NCBI GenBank assembly: GCA_965214015.1
Contig: CBDCAS010000021.1
Coordinates: forward strand, 186,001-250,000
Length of the DNA stretch: 64,000 nucleotides
Source: CBDCAS01 sp965214015
GTDB taxonomy: Bacteria > Pseudomonadota > Gammaproteobacteria > Coxiellales > Coxiellaceae
Direction: 5' to 3'
The notes beneath the pieces are model-generated. The model did no database searches and was not told the DNA's origin. It was given only the letters and a program-made list of their open reading frames with translations. Below, piece after piece: positions 44,850 through 54,366 of the stretch; the stretch's first letter is position 1, and each line of letters opens with the position of its first letter. A program made the translations under genes and the position numbers.

Positions 44850-47384
44850 ATGGATAAGACCTTCTTTCAATCACTAGATGAAAAAAATCATCTTGTATTA
44901 ACAGCTAATCGTCGACTGGCTAGTTATTTACATCACCAATATGGACAATATAAAATAGCAGAATATAAGCCAGTTTGGCAAACACCCCATATACTCCCTC
45001 TAACAACGTGGCTACAAAATTTGTGGAAGAAAGTTGACAAAAAAAATCTTTTATTGAGCTTAGCCCAAGAACAAGCACTTTGGAAGAAGGTATCACAACA
45101 TAACTGGTCTACAATAGTAACAATACAACAAGCTTGGAATATCTTACATAATTGGGATATGGGTTCAAAAACTCAGCAGCATCTACAATGGGCCAATCAA
45201 TTTATATCAGAATGTCAAGATAATCACTGGCTTAGTACAGCAGAAATTCCTAAAGAACTAATAGCATTAAAGAGTCTAAAAAATTATCTACCTGATTATA
45301 TTTTTCTTTTAGGTTTCGATGATTTAACACCCATTATTAAAAAACTTTTTGAAAAAATAAAAAATCATTGTTATATTCAAATAATAAAAACACCAAAATT
45401 ACAATCTAAAATCAAGCGTTATGAGTTTGATAATAAAGAATCTGAATTATATCAAGTAGCCCATTGGATCTTTAATCAACATCAAAAAGATAAAACAAAA
45501 AAAATAGCTTGTGTCATTCCAAATCTAGTCAATATTCGCCAACAAGTCGCCCAAGTTTTTAGTGAAGTTTTTTCTGATACTATTGTTTTTAATATCGCTT
45601 CAGGACAGCGGCTTAATGAGTTTCTAATTATTAAAACAGCTTTATATGCACTTCAAGAAAAGTGGGACAATATACTGCAATTACCTTACTTAAACTTATC
45701 AAACAACGATCAAGAGCTTGCTGCAATTAGTGATCAAGTACGACGCTCTAAAAATATACCATTTTTTGATAAACATGACTTATTGACTATTTTTAATTCA
45801 TTACACAAAAAATTTCCAAAATCAACTTTTTTAGCACGCTGGAAAAAGCTATTGTTATATCAAAAAACTATACCTAAATTGCAATTACTCAGTCAGTGGA
45901 TAAACACTTTTACTAAAATTTTAAAATTACTAGCATGGCCTGGGTCACGTACCTTAGATAGTACAGAATATCAAGTACTCCATCGTTGGCTAAAGGCCCT
46001 AGAAGAACTAGCCCAATGTGATCAATTCTATCAAAAAATAAATTATGACACTGCACTTAGCATTTTAAAGCATCATATAAGTCAGATTATCTTTCAGCCT
46101 AAAACAAAAGAAATGCCTATTCAAATCCTTGGGATCTTAGAAGCATCAGGACTATCATTTGATATCCTTTGGATTATGGGACTCGATAATGAAACTTGGC
46201 CACCACCAGCTACCCCAAACCCTCTTCTACCTTATGCACTACAAATTCAAAATAATATGCCCCATGCCTCAGCTGAGCGAGAGCTTGATTTTACACAACA
46301 AATCATGAAACGTTTATTAACAAGTGCTAAAGCAGTTTACCTAAGTTCTGCCAATAAAGAAGGAGATTGCCAGCTTACTCCTAGTCCACTTATCAGCTCA
46401 ATCAAAACATCAGCCATTATAAAAAAACCAGAATATTTTTTTACTAACAATTTGACAAAGCTAGAGTCTATTAATGATAATTTCGGCATCTCTATACCAA
46501 AAGATAAAAAAATAACAAATGGAACTTCTATTATTAAGTATCAAGCCTTGTGCCCTTTTAAAGCCTACGCCCATTTTCGCTTATTTGCTGATATATTAGA
46601 AACACCTACTATTGGTTTATCATCAAAATTACAAGGCCAATTATTACATCAAATATTAGAAAGTATTTGGAAAAAAATTAAAACACAAGATAATTTATTA
46701 AAACTAAATAGTAATTCATGTGATCTATTGATTTCAAATATAATTGAAAATATCATTGAGCAACATAATTTTTATAAATTAAATGAGCGATTTTTATCAG
46801 TTGAAAAAAAAAGGTTATTTAAAATAATAAAAGAATGGTTTTCAGAAGAAAAGAAACGTTCACATTTTATTGTTCTTGACCAAGAAGCTGAATGTACTGT
46901 TAATATAAATTCACTTTCTTTTCATTGCCGAATTGATCGCATTGATCAATTAAACAATGGTGGAAAAATTATTATTGACTATAAGTCAGGATTAGGAGAT
47001 ATTAGCATTCACGATTGGTTTGGCCCACGCCCAACTGAACCACAACTTCCTATTTATTGTATTTTTGGAAGTGAAAAAATTTATGATGGTATCGCTTTTG
47101 CTAAGATTCAATCAGGTAAAATGCAGTTTAAAGGAATAGTCAGTGAAATAATTCCAGAAATAAAAAATACTAATATAAAGAATATTAATAATTTTAATAA
47201 TACATATAAAATCAAAAATTGGGCTACATTAACTCAGAGCTGGAAAACAACTTTAGAAAATTTAAGTGCTTCATTTTCATGTGGTAAAGCTCATCTTGAT
47301 CCATTGTTGATGAGAAATAAAAAAATAGCTTGTGATTTTTGTAAATTACACTCTTTGTGTCGAGTAAAAGAATGCCAAAGCTAA
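44850..47384 (+). CDS. AddB-like PD-(D/E)XK nuclease, probable DNA-repair protein
   Basis: An 844-residue protein of the AddB-like class found in many gammaproteobacteria as a probable DNA-repair protein. The N-terminal half is a degenerate helicase-like fold. The C-terminal nuclease has CRIDRID, then IIIDYKSG, whose Asp and Lys belong to the RecB nuclease motif. An iron-sulfur staple is indicated by Cys in QALCPFKAYAHF before the nuclease and C-x2-C-x5-C at the C-terminus (CDFCKLHSLC). It overlaps the following helicase gene by 13 bases and probably works with it at double-strand breaks. Confidence 0.85.
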   Translation: MDKTFFQSLDEKNHLVLTANRRLASYLHHQYGQYKIAEYKPVWQTPHILPLTTWLQNLWKKVDKKNLLLSLAQEQALWKKVSQHNWSTIVTIQQAWNILHNWDMGSKTQQHLQWANQFISECQDNHWLSTAEIPKELIALKSLKNYLPDYIFLLGFDDLTPIIKKLFEKIKNHCYIQIIKTPKLQSKIKRYEFDNKESELYQVAHWIFNQHQKDKTKKIACVIPNLVNIRQQVAQVFSEVFSDTIVFNIASGQRLNEFLIIKTALYALQEKWDNILQLPYLNLSNNDQELAAISDQVRRSKNIPFFDKHDLLTIFNSLHKKFPKSTFLARWKKLLLYQKTIPKLQLLSQWINTFTKILKLLAWPGSRTLDSTEYQVLHRWLKALEELAQCDQFYQKINYDTALSILKHHISQIIFQPKTKEMPIQILGILEASGLSFDILWIMGLDNETWPPPATPNPLLPYALQIQNNMPHASAERELDFTQQIMKRLLTSAKAVYLSSANKEGDCQLTPSPLISSIKTSAIIKKPEYFFTNNLTKLESINDNFGISIPKDKKITNGTSIIKYQALCPFKAYAHFRLFADILETPTIGLSSKLQGQLLHQILESIWKKIKTQDNLLKLNSNSCDLLISNIIENIIEQHNFYKLNERFLSVEKKRLFKIIKEWFSEEKKRSHFIVLDQEAECTVNINSLSFHCRIDRIDQLNNGGKIIIDYKSGLGDISIHDWFGPRPTEPQLPIYCIFGSEKIYDGIAFAKIQSGKMQFKGIVSEIIPEIKNTNIKNINNFNNTYKIKNWATLTQSWKTTLENLSASFSCGKAHLDPLLMRNKKIACDFCKLHSLCRVKECQS

Positions 47385-50300
47385 TAGATGATCAAAGTAT
47401 ACGCGGCTATGCAATTAATCCAGAAAAATCATTTATTGTGCAAGCTCCTGCTGGTTCTGGAAAAACAGAACTGTTAACACAACGTTTTTTAAAACTATTG
47501 TCTCGGGTTGAAAAAAACCCAGAAGAGATTATTGCCATTACTTTTACCCGTAAAGCAGCAGCAGAAATGCGAAATCGTATTATATCTGCTTTAAATCAAG
47601 CTCATAATAATCAATCACCCACACTACCACATAAAAAAATTACATGGGAGCTTGCTAAAAATGTTCTAATAAGAAACCAAAAATTAAACTGGCAACTCCA
47701 AAAAAATCCTAGTCGCTTGCGTATTCTAACCATTGATGCACTCTCTACTTATATTATTAAAAAACTGCCTTTATCTGCACAAATAAGCACCCAGCTAAAC
47801 ATTACTGACTATCCTCTTCCTTATTATAAAAAAGCTATTGAATGGGTCTTACTCACTCTTCCTATAGATACTCTATTGTTACATTTAGACAATCGCACTG
47901 CTTTACTGGAAAAATTACTAATAGATATTCTTAAAAAGCGCGAGCAATGGCTACCTTATATTATTGGTTATCAAAATAATACTAATGAACTACGTTATCA
48001 TATGGAAAATACATTAAAAAATGTAGCCCTTAATTATCTAAAAAAAGCAAAATTATTTCTTGATCATAATGTTATCTCACAACTAATTCCACTAGCTCAC
48101 TCTGCCGGTCGATACTGTGTTGAAAATCATGGTAATCCTTTCATCGCACAATGTTATAAAATGACAACGCTCTCTGACTCCCTTGATACCTTCCCCATGT
48201 GGCTAGGTATTGCCCATTTATTATTAACTCAAGAAGGAAATTGGAGAAAAAGTGTGACCAAAAAAGAAGGGTTTCCACCGACATGTAAGATGAAGTCACT
48301 TATGATCAATTTCTTGAATACTTTATCATCTTATGAAAATTTAAGAAATCATCTTCATACGATCATGTTATGCCCTCCTCTTATTTATAATAATCAACAA
48401 TGGGAAGTCATTGAATCATTGATTAAAATACTACCCATGCTTGTGGCGCAGTTGAATATTATTTTTTATCGTGACAATGTAGTTGATTTTGTTGAATTAA
48501 ATATCGCAGCCTTACGTGCTTTAGGTGATGAAAACAATCCAACAGATTTAGCACTGCACCTTGATTATAAAATTAATCACTTACTCATTGACGAATTTCA
48601 AGATACTTCCCTTATCCAATTTAAATTAATCGAACGATTAACAGCAGGCTGGTCACCTAATGATAAGCGTACTATTTTTTTAGTAGGCGACCCCATGCAA
48701 TCCATTTATCGTTTTCGAAACGCAAAAGTAGGTTTATTTTTAAAAGCACAACAACAAGGGATAGGACATATTCAACTTACCTCTTTAACTTTAAATAAAA
48801 ATTTTAGATCCTACCAGTCTATTATCAATTGGAACAATAAAAATTTTCCAACTATTTTTCCAAGCCAATCAGATATTTATACTGGTGCTATAGCTTATTC
48901 CCCTTCAAGTGCTGTAGATACTAAATCTGGAACAGTCAGATGGCACTTAACGATTAATGACAATGGAAACCACGAAGCAGATACTATCATTAAAAAAATT
49001 AAAGAAATTAAAGAAATCTACCCTGACGATACGATTGCATTATTGGTACGCTCTCGTACTCATCTTAATACTATTATTGAAAAATTACATAATAACAATC
49101 TCACATTTCAAGCGATTGAATTAGAAAATTTATCGGATCTCATGGAAATCCAAGATATTCATTCCTTAACTCGTGCTCTACTACACCATGCTGATCGTAT
49201 CGCTTGGTTGGCTCTATTACGTGCTCCATATTGTGGCTTAAAGCTCTCTGATCTGACTTTAATTGCAGAAGCATCAAAAAACAAAACTATTTGGACTATA
49301 CTAAAAAAATATAATTTACTTAAATTAAGTGACGATGCACAACAGCGATTACAGTATTGTATTCCTGCACTATCATATGCGATTAAAAACATAGGGCGCA
49401 CATCTTTTAGTTACACTTTAAGAACTCTTTGGAAACAACTAGACGGGTTTAATACTCTCACTGAAACAAAACAACACATTAATGTCAATTATTATTTAAA
49501 ACTTATTGAAACTCTAGAAACAAAAAATAATCATTTAGAATTAGAAGCTATTAATGAACATTTACAAAAACTATATACTGAAACAAGCGCAAGTGCTGAT
49601 ACAAAACTACATATAATGACTATCCATAAAGCAAAAGGACTGGAATTTGATCATGTGCTATTACCAGGTCTGCACCATAGAGCCTCTAACGATAAAGAAT
49701 CTATTCTAAAGTGGCTTGAGCATCCCAATCTTCTTGGCAATAGCGGTTTTATTCTTGCACCCATTAAACCTACTGGCGAAAAAGAAGACTCAATATACCA
49801 TTATTTAAAAACTATCGATAAAATAAAAACTGAGCATGAACACGCACGTTTACTTTATGTAGCTGCAACACGTGCTAAAAAATCTCTACATTTGTTCGCT
49901 AATTTTATTAGAGAAGAAACTATTAAAAAACCTCCTAAAGGCTCTTTTCTGCATCTACTGTATAATGATGCTAAAATACAGCTTCATAATGCAATAGAGA
50001 AGACCATTCTTGATAAAAAACCTAATATCTCTCAAAAATTACGTCGATTTACTAAAGAATACCTGGAATCAAAGCCAAAACCTGTATTTAAAGTGCTCCC
50101 TTTATCGCCACCTCTTAATATCTATCCAAAAAATTTAACACCACGCTACATTGGTAGCCTAATTCATGAAATACTTGAACAAATGGCAACAACAAATAAT
50201 CTCCATCCAGAACATTGGCCACTTCAATTAAAACAATTAGGAGTTCCTGATACCGAAATAGAAGCCAGTATTAACATCATTAAACATACTATTTCAAGAG

Positions 50301-50626
50301 TGCAAAAAGACCCACGTGGTCAATGGATATTATCAAACACACATCAAGAGGCACATTGTGAATTTTCGCTATCATTTATTGATAATGATCAAATAAAGCA
50401 TATCATTATTGATCGTTGTTTTATTGATAAAGGAATCCGTTGGATTATTGATTATAAAACAGGAACACCAACACCAGAAGAAAAAAATAACTACCAACAG
50501 CAATTAAATCGCTACGCTGAAATACTCACACAATGGCAAAACCTTCCTATACGCTTAGCACTTTATTTTCCAATGACCAGTGAATGGATAGAATGGAAAT
50601 TTACCAATCCAGTTACTTTTTTGTAA
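47372..50626 (+). CDS. AddA/RecB-like UvrD-family helicase-nuclease
   Basis: A protein of about 1084 residues with a superfamily 1A helicase: Walker A QAPAGSGKTELL, motif Ia FTRKAAAEM, Walker B HLLIDEFQD, motif III VGDPMQSIYRFR, and motifs V/VI with TIHKAKGLEFD and LYVAATRAKKSL. A C-terminal RecB-type nuclease has IIDYKTG. It is the likely helicase partner of the AddB-like protein encoded just upstream, giving an AddAB-like end-resection complex. ATG 47372 is chosen within a frame open to GTG 47357; the ribosome-binding site is weak. Confidence 0.9.
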   Translation: MPKLIDDQSIRGYAINPEKSFIVQAPAGSGKTELLTQRFLKLLSRVEKNPEEIIAITFTRKAAAEMRNRIISALNQAHNNQSPTLPHKKITWELAKNVLIRNQKLNWQLQKNPSRLRILTIDALSTYIIKKLPLSAQISTQLNITDYPLPYYKKAIEWVLLTLPIDTLLLHLDNRTALLEKLLIDILKKREQWLPYIIGYQNNTNELRYHMENTLKNVALNYLKKAKLFLDHNVISQLIPLAHSAGRYCVENHGNPFIAQCYKMTTLSDSLDTFPMWLGIAHLLLTQEGNWRKSVTKKEGFPPTCKMKSLMINFLNTLSSYENLRNHLHTIMLCPPLIYNNQQWEVIESLIKILPMLVAQLNIIFYRDNVVDFVELNIAALRALGDENNPTDLALHLDYKINHLLIDEFQDTSLIQFKLIERLTAGWSPNDKRTIFLVGDPMQSIYRFRNAKVGLFLKAQQQGIGHIQLTSLTLNKNFRSYQSIINWNNKNFPTIFPSQSDIYTGAIAYSPSSAVDTKSGTVRWHLTINDNGNHEADTIIKKIKEIKEIYPDDTIALLVRSRTHLNTIIEKLHNNNLTFQAIELENLSDLMEIQDIHSLTRALLHHADRIAWLALLRAPYCGLKLSDLTLIAEASKNKTIWTILKKYNLLKLSDDAQQRLQYCIPALSYAIKNIGRTSFSYTLRTLWKQLDGFNTLTETKQHINVNYYLKLIETLETKNNHLELEAINEHLQKLYTETSASADTKLHIMTIHKAKGLEFDHVLLPGLHHRASNDKESILKWLEHPNLLGNSGFILAPIKPTGEKEDSIYHYLKTIDKIKTEHEHARLLYVAATRAKKSLHLFANFIREETIKKPPKGSFLHLLYNDAKIQLHNAIEKTILDKKPNISQKLRRFTKEYLESKPKPVFKVLPLSPPLNIYPKNLTPRYIGSLIHEILEQMATTNNLHPEHWPLQLKQLGVPDTEIEASINIIKHTISRVQKDPRGQWILSNTHQEAHCEFSLSFIDNDQIKHIIIDRCFIDKGIRWIIDYKTGTPTPEEKNNYQQQLNRYAEILTQWQNLPIRLALYFPMTSEWIEWKFTNPVTFL

Positions 50627-50693
50627 AAAAATTTATAAAAGTGCCGGCGTTTTATTTACTCTATTATTGTTATATTTCTGCACCAGCATAAAA

Positions 50694-51179
50694 CTACTCT
50701 TTTAAATCTGCCTTAGACGCTAAAAATGGTGAGGTATCAATATCTTCAGCACTCATCATATCCGCAATCCTTGAAAGAGAAGAAATCAGTTGAGACTGCT
50801 CCCAGTCTTTTAACGCATGAAATTGCTGAACAAACTGTTCCTGCAATAAAGAAGGATTTGTTTCAAAAAGTTCTTTAGCAGACCTTGTGGCTGTGACAAT
50901 GATCTTGCGCTTATCATCTTGTGCTTTCGTTCGCTCTACATAGCACTTCTGTGATAAGCGATCCAAAATAGACGTCACTGTTGGATGACTCAAACTGGCA
51001 ATTTCAGCTAATTTACTGCTAGAGAGTTCCTTGTACTGAAGGATAATTTTTAACAGCAGGCACTGTGGCCCAGTAAGCCCATACTTTTTAACTAATTTCT
51101 TTGAATGCAAATCAATTGCGCGCGTAATTTTTCGCAGCAGATTTAATATTTCATCACATTTTTCAGCGTATTTGATCAT
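50694..51179 (-). CDS. MarR-family transcriptional regulator
   Basis: A 161-residue winged-helix regulator. The recognition region reads ELSSSKLAEIASLSHPTVTSILDRL, followed by the wing KCYVERTKAQDDKRK, the classic MarR DDKR pattern. It is divergent from a deacylase-transporter pair, and an exact palindrome lies in the 81-base gap. It therefore probably represses that pair and itself, released by a small ligand. Confidence 0.92.
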   Translation of the reverse strand: MIKYAEKCDEILNLLRKITRAIDLHSKKLVKKYGLTGPQCLLLKIILQYKELSSSKLAEIASLSHPTVTSILDRLSQKCYVERTKAQDDKRKIIVTATRSAKELFETNPSLLQEQFVQQFHALKDWEQSQLISSLSRIADMMSAEDIDTSPFLASKADLKE

Positions 51180-51218
51180 TTTATTCCATCCAAAAATTTG
51201 AAAATCAGGCAGTTTTTT

Positions 51219-51232
51219 GTTAGTATACTAAC
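51219..51232. promoter_or_regulatory. Perfect 14-bp palindrome, likely MarR operator
   Basis: GTTAGTATACTAAC reads the same on both strands. It lies between the divergent MarR gene (start 51179) and the deacylase gene (start 51261). It overlaps a possible -10 box TAGTAT (51221-51226), which is 17 bases from TTGAAA at 51198-51203, so a bound repressor would block the promoter. The link to this MarR protein is inferred from position. Confidence 0.65.
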
Positions 51233-51260
51233 TATTTTATTAAACTTAAACTTTATAATT

Positions 51261-52286
51261 ATGAAAAACACTAATATTACCATCTGCAATGAGACGATAC
51301 ATCCAGGCGAACAGGTGTCATTAGCATTGCCCCTACCAGAGCTATTTAGCTGCGCCCCTATGTATATGCCCATTAAAATTGTCCATGGTAAACAAGCAGG
51401 GCCTTGTTTACTAGTCATTGCCGCTATGCACGGTAATGAGCTAAACGGGGCTGAAATTATTAACCGTCTGTTGCAATCAAACAGTATAAAGCGATTAAAA
51501 GGTACCTTGATTGCAGTGCCTATTATGAATGTATATGGCTTCATCAATAAAACAAGAACTCTTCCAGGTGGCGCATCTTTGGGTACTAACTTTCCTGGCA
51601 GCCCACAAGGCTCCCATGCAGCAAGACTGGCTCATCTTTTTTGTTCAGAAATTTTTACACTCGCTGATTATTGTATTGATTTACAAACAGGCTTGCTCAA
51701 TCACTCTAACCTACCACAGATATTTGTTACAGATAACCATCAGAAAGAATTAGAACTGGCCCATGCTTTTGGTGCACCGGTTATTTCTGAACTAAGTGCA
51801 CCAAAAGACTCCTTGCGTGCTTATGCCAATAAAGAACAAATACCTTATTTAGTTTATGAAGCTGGAGAAGCTATGCGTTTTGATGAATATGCTATTCGCA
51901 TTGGTGTCAAGGGAATTATCAATATCATGCGACATATAGATATTTTGCCAACATTAGGCAAAGCACATTTTATTAAACAAAAATCATTTTTAATGCGTGA
52001 TACCCGCTGGGTGCGTTCACCCACCAGTGGTATTAGTCATTCAAACATAAAACTTGGACAACAAGTTAAACAAGGTGAGCTGCTCACAATTATCAAAGAC
52101 CCATTTGGAGCGGGTTCTAATGTATCAGTAATAGCACCCTTCGATGGAGTGGTTGTTAGTGTCAATAACTTGCCTCTCGTGTATGAAGGTATTCCATTAT
52201 TTCAACTTGCTGCATTTGAGCGACTCTCATTAGCTGCATCACACATTGAAGGCTGGGTGGATGAATCTGAAAGCCAGTCAAAATAG
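51261..52286 (+). CDS. Succinylglutamate desuccinylase/aspartoacylase family protein
   Basis: A 341-residue zinc-dependent deacylase of the AstE/AspA (M14-like) family. Likely metal ligands are His and Glu in AMHGNELNG and a later His in the DLQTGLLNHS region. EAGEAMRFD resembles the catalytic Glu motif. A C-terminal beta-barrel like a biotinyl/lipoyl domain (about residues 265-330) is present. It probably removes an acyl group from an amino acid or amide; the substrate is not known. ATG 51261 is used rather than the upstream TTG 51198. It is followed directly by an MFS gene. Confidence 0.85.
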   Translation: MKNTNITICNETIHPGEQVSLALPLPELFSCAPMYMPIKIVHGKQAGPCLLVIAAMHGNELNGAEIINRLLQSNSIKRLKGTLIAVPIMNVYGFINKTRTLPGGASLGTNFPGSPQGSHAARLAHLFCSEIFTLADYCIDLQTGLLNHSNLPQIFVTDNHQKELELAHAFGAPVISELSAPKDSLRAYANKEQIPYLVYEAGEAMRFDEYAIRIGVKGIINIMRHIDILPTLGKAHFIKQKSFLMRDTRWVRSPTSGISHSNIKLGQQVKQGELLTIIKDPFGAGSNVSVIAPFDGVVVSVNNLPLVYEGIPLFQLAAFERLSLAASHIEGWVDESESQSK

Positions 52287-52291
52287 TGATC

Positions 52292-53587
52292 ATGCAACCA
52301 CTTGATCAAAAAATTAAAGCTTTTGGCATTTTTATTTGGGCTATTGCTGCTACTTTCTTTTTATATGAGTTTTTTTTGCGCACTTTTGTAGGTTCCATAG
52401 CACATCAGCTTATTTACGATTTACACCTTAATATCGAAAAATTTACCTTAATTGGCTCAGCGTATTACCTTGCTTATGGTTTAATGCAAATGCCTGTTGG
52501 TATACTCGCTGATAAATTTGGCGTTAAGAAAATTATGATTTTTGCTACACTAATTTGTGCACTTGCTACTTTTTTATTTGCCCATTCACATAGTTTCATC
52601 CAAGCTCTATTGGGACGTCTTTTTATGGGATTTGGCTCATCCTTTGCTTTTGTATGCCTGCTTGTTATAACATCTAATTGGTTTCCAAAACGTTTCTTTG
52701 GTTTTTTTGCAGGGGCATCACAATTTATTGGCACGATGGGACCTGTACTTGCCGGTGGTCCTTTAATTACTTGGCTAATGGATAGCCATACCAGTTGGCG
52801 TCTTGCTTTGAGCAGTATCGGTGCTTTTGGCATCATTCTCGCTTTGCTAAGCTTGTTCTTTGTAAAGAACAAACCTAAAAACGGACAAAATACCTTATTG
52901 TTTCTATCAAAAAATGAATCGATCCTGGTTCGCTTGAAACATTTATTTAGAACCAAACAGGCTTGGGCTGTTGCAGTCTATTCTGCTAATATTTATGTCT
53001 CTATTGCAGTCATGGCAGCTGTATGGGGAACAGACTACTTACAAGCGGTTGGTCTTTCACAAAAGACAGCAGCTTACATGATTTCCATTGCTTGGATCGC
53101 TTATGCTATTGGCTGTCCTGGATTTGGATTCTTTTCTGACTTAATAAAACGGCGAAAACCCTTTCTAATCCTGTGTGCTTTACTAGGCTTATCAAGCATG
53201 TCACTTATTTTGTATGGTCACTTTAGCTCTAAAGCAGTCTATGAATTACTGTTCTTTATGTTAGGACTTGCCGCCACTGGACAAAACATTGGATTTGCAG
53301 CCATTGCTGAGCACACAAGACCTGATATTAAAGCCAGTGCCTTGGGCTTAAATAATGGGCTCATTACTTTATCAGGAGCTATCCTACCTCTTGCTATTGG
53401 CTACCTTATTTCCATATCCAGTGGTAGCAGCAATGCACAGTATTTGCCACGACATTCCTTTGTATTTGGTTTATCCTTATTACCCGCTACCTACCTTATA
53501 TCACTTATTATTAGTCTTTTCTTTTTTAAAGAAACCTATTGCAAAACTCAAAAAGGATTAGTCATACTCCGCAAACTTTCTCATTAA
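52292..53587 (+). CDS. MFS transporter
   Basis: An inner-membrane permease of 431 residues with about 12 helices and the motif A-like GILADKFGVKKIM. It shares its type with the MFS protein at 1913-3277. The deacylase stop and this gene's possible GTG start (52286) overlap by one base; ATG 52292 is equally possible, and neither has a clear ribosome-binding site, so translation is probably coupled. Context suggests it moves the substrate or product of the deacylase. A 40-bp inverted repeat spans its stop codon. Confidence 0.87.
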   Translation: MQPLDQKIKAFGIFIWAIAATFFLYEFFLRTFVGSIAHQLIYDLHLNIEKFTLIGSAYYLAYGLMQMPVGILADKFGVKKIMIFATLICALATFLFAHSHSFIQALLGRLFMGFGSSFAFVCLLVITSNWFPKRFFGFFAGASQFIGTMGPVLAGGPLITWLMDSHTSWRLALSSIGAFGIILALLSLFFVKNKPKNGQNTLLFLSKNESILVRLKHLFRTKQAWAVAVYSANIYVSIAVMAAVWGTDYLQAVGLSQKTAAYMISIAWIAYAIGCPGFGFFSDLIKRRKPFLILCALLGLSSMSLILYGHFSSKAVYELLFFMLGLAATGQNIGFAAIAEHTRPDIKASALGLNNGLITLSGAILPLAIGYLISISSGSSNAQYLPRHSFVFGLSLLPATYLISLIISLFFFKETYCKTQKGLVILRKLSH

Positions 53588-53605
53588 TGAGAAGGTTTGC
53601 GGAGT
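53566..53605 (+). terminator. Long inverted repeat across the MFS stop codon
   Basis: ACTCCGCAAACTTTCTCAT (53566-53584) and ATGAGAAGGTTTGCGGAGT (53587-53605) pair over 19 bases with one G-T wobble, enclosing the TA of the stop codon. The stem is GC-containing and would be very stable. No T-run follows directly, so it may terminate inefficiently or protect the transcript's 3' end. Confidence 0.6.
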
Positions 53606-54366
53606 CATCAGCAAGCTCAATCACTTTTTTCATTGCTTTAAGCTCTAATTTTTTGACAATAAAATGAGGCGATGCTCTTTTTTTGAGTAAGTTGAGTAAG
53701 TCTAACATTTTGAACTGACTCACTTACCTCAGAGTTCTTAAATACTTTTTTCATATCTTCAAAATCTAAATTTTTTTCAATAAAATCTATTAATGCCTTC
53801 CCTTTAGCACTTAGAGCAGCATCAACTTCTGCCTCCTTTGGTGACTTATTTTCCTGATCACCGACAAATTCATTACGTGCTTTTTCCAAAAATATGCCTG
53901 AAAGTTCTGTATTTTTGTCACATCTTTCTTTAAGTACTTCATTCCATCTGGGCGCTAAACTAATTAATTTTAATAATGGCATGAAATGTTTTTTAATTTT
54001 TTCTCGACGAGCGTTTTCTTTTTCAAAAAAACTAAGTAGTTTAAACAATTCTTTAGGTGCAAAATCTATAGCACGACCTAGTTCAGCTATTAGTTGGGCT
54101 CTACTTTGGAAATTTTTCTTAAATAATTGGTTTTTTGAAAGGTAATTATAAAATAATTGAGAAAAAATATTAAAATCTATTTCATGAGTAAACCAAAGAT
54201 GTGTGTAGTAACCTATTACATAATGGATATCGATATCTAAATTTTCTTTTGGTGGCGAATAAAATCTAAAACTAATAGAGTTATAATATTTGATAAGTTT
54301 TTTTTGATAGGCTTTACTATTGTGATCTTTACCGTAACGAACAAACATAAAATCATATACTAAATA

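Noticed and set aside
51176..51547. 123-residue frame opposite the deacylase gene
   Set aside because: It is antisense to conserved deacylase codons and overlaps the MarR start region; it is a shadow frame.
52474..52956. 160-residue frame opposite the second MFS gene
   Set aside because: It mirrors the periodic hydrophobic codons of the transporter and has no independent signals.
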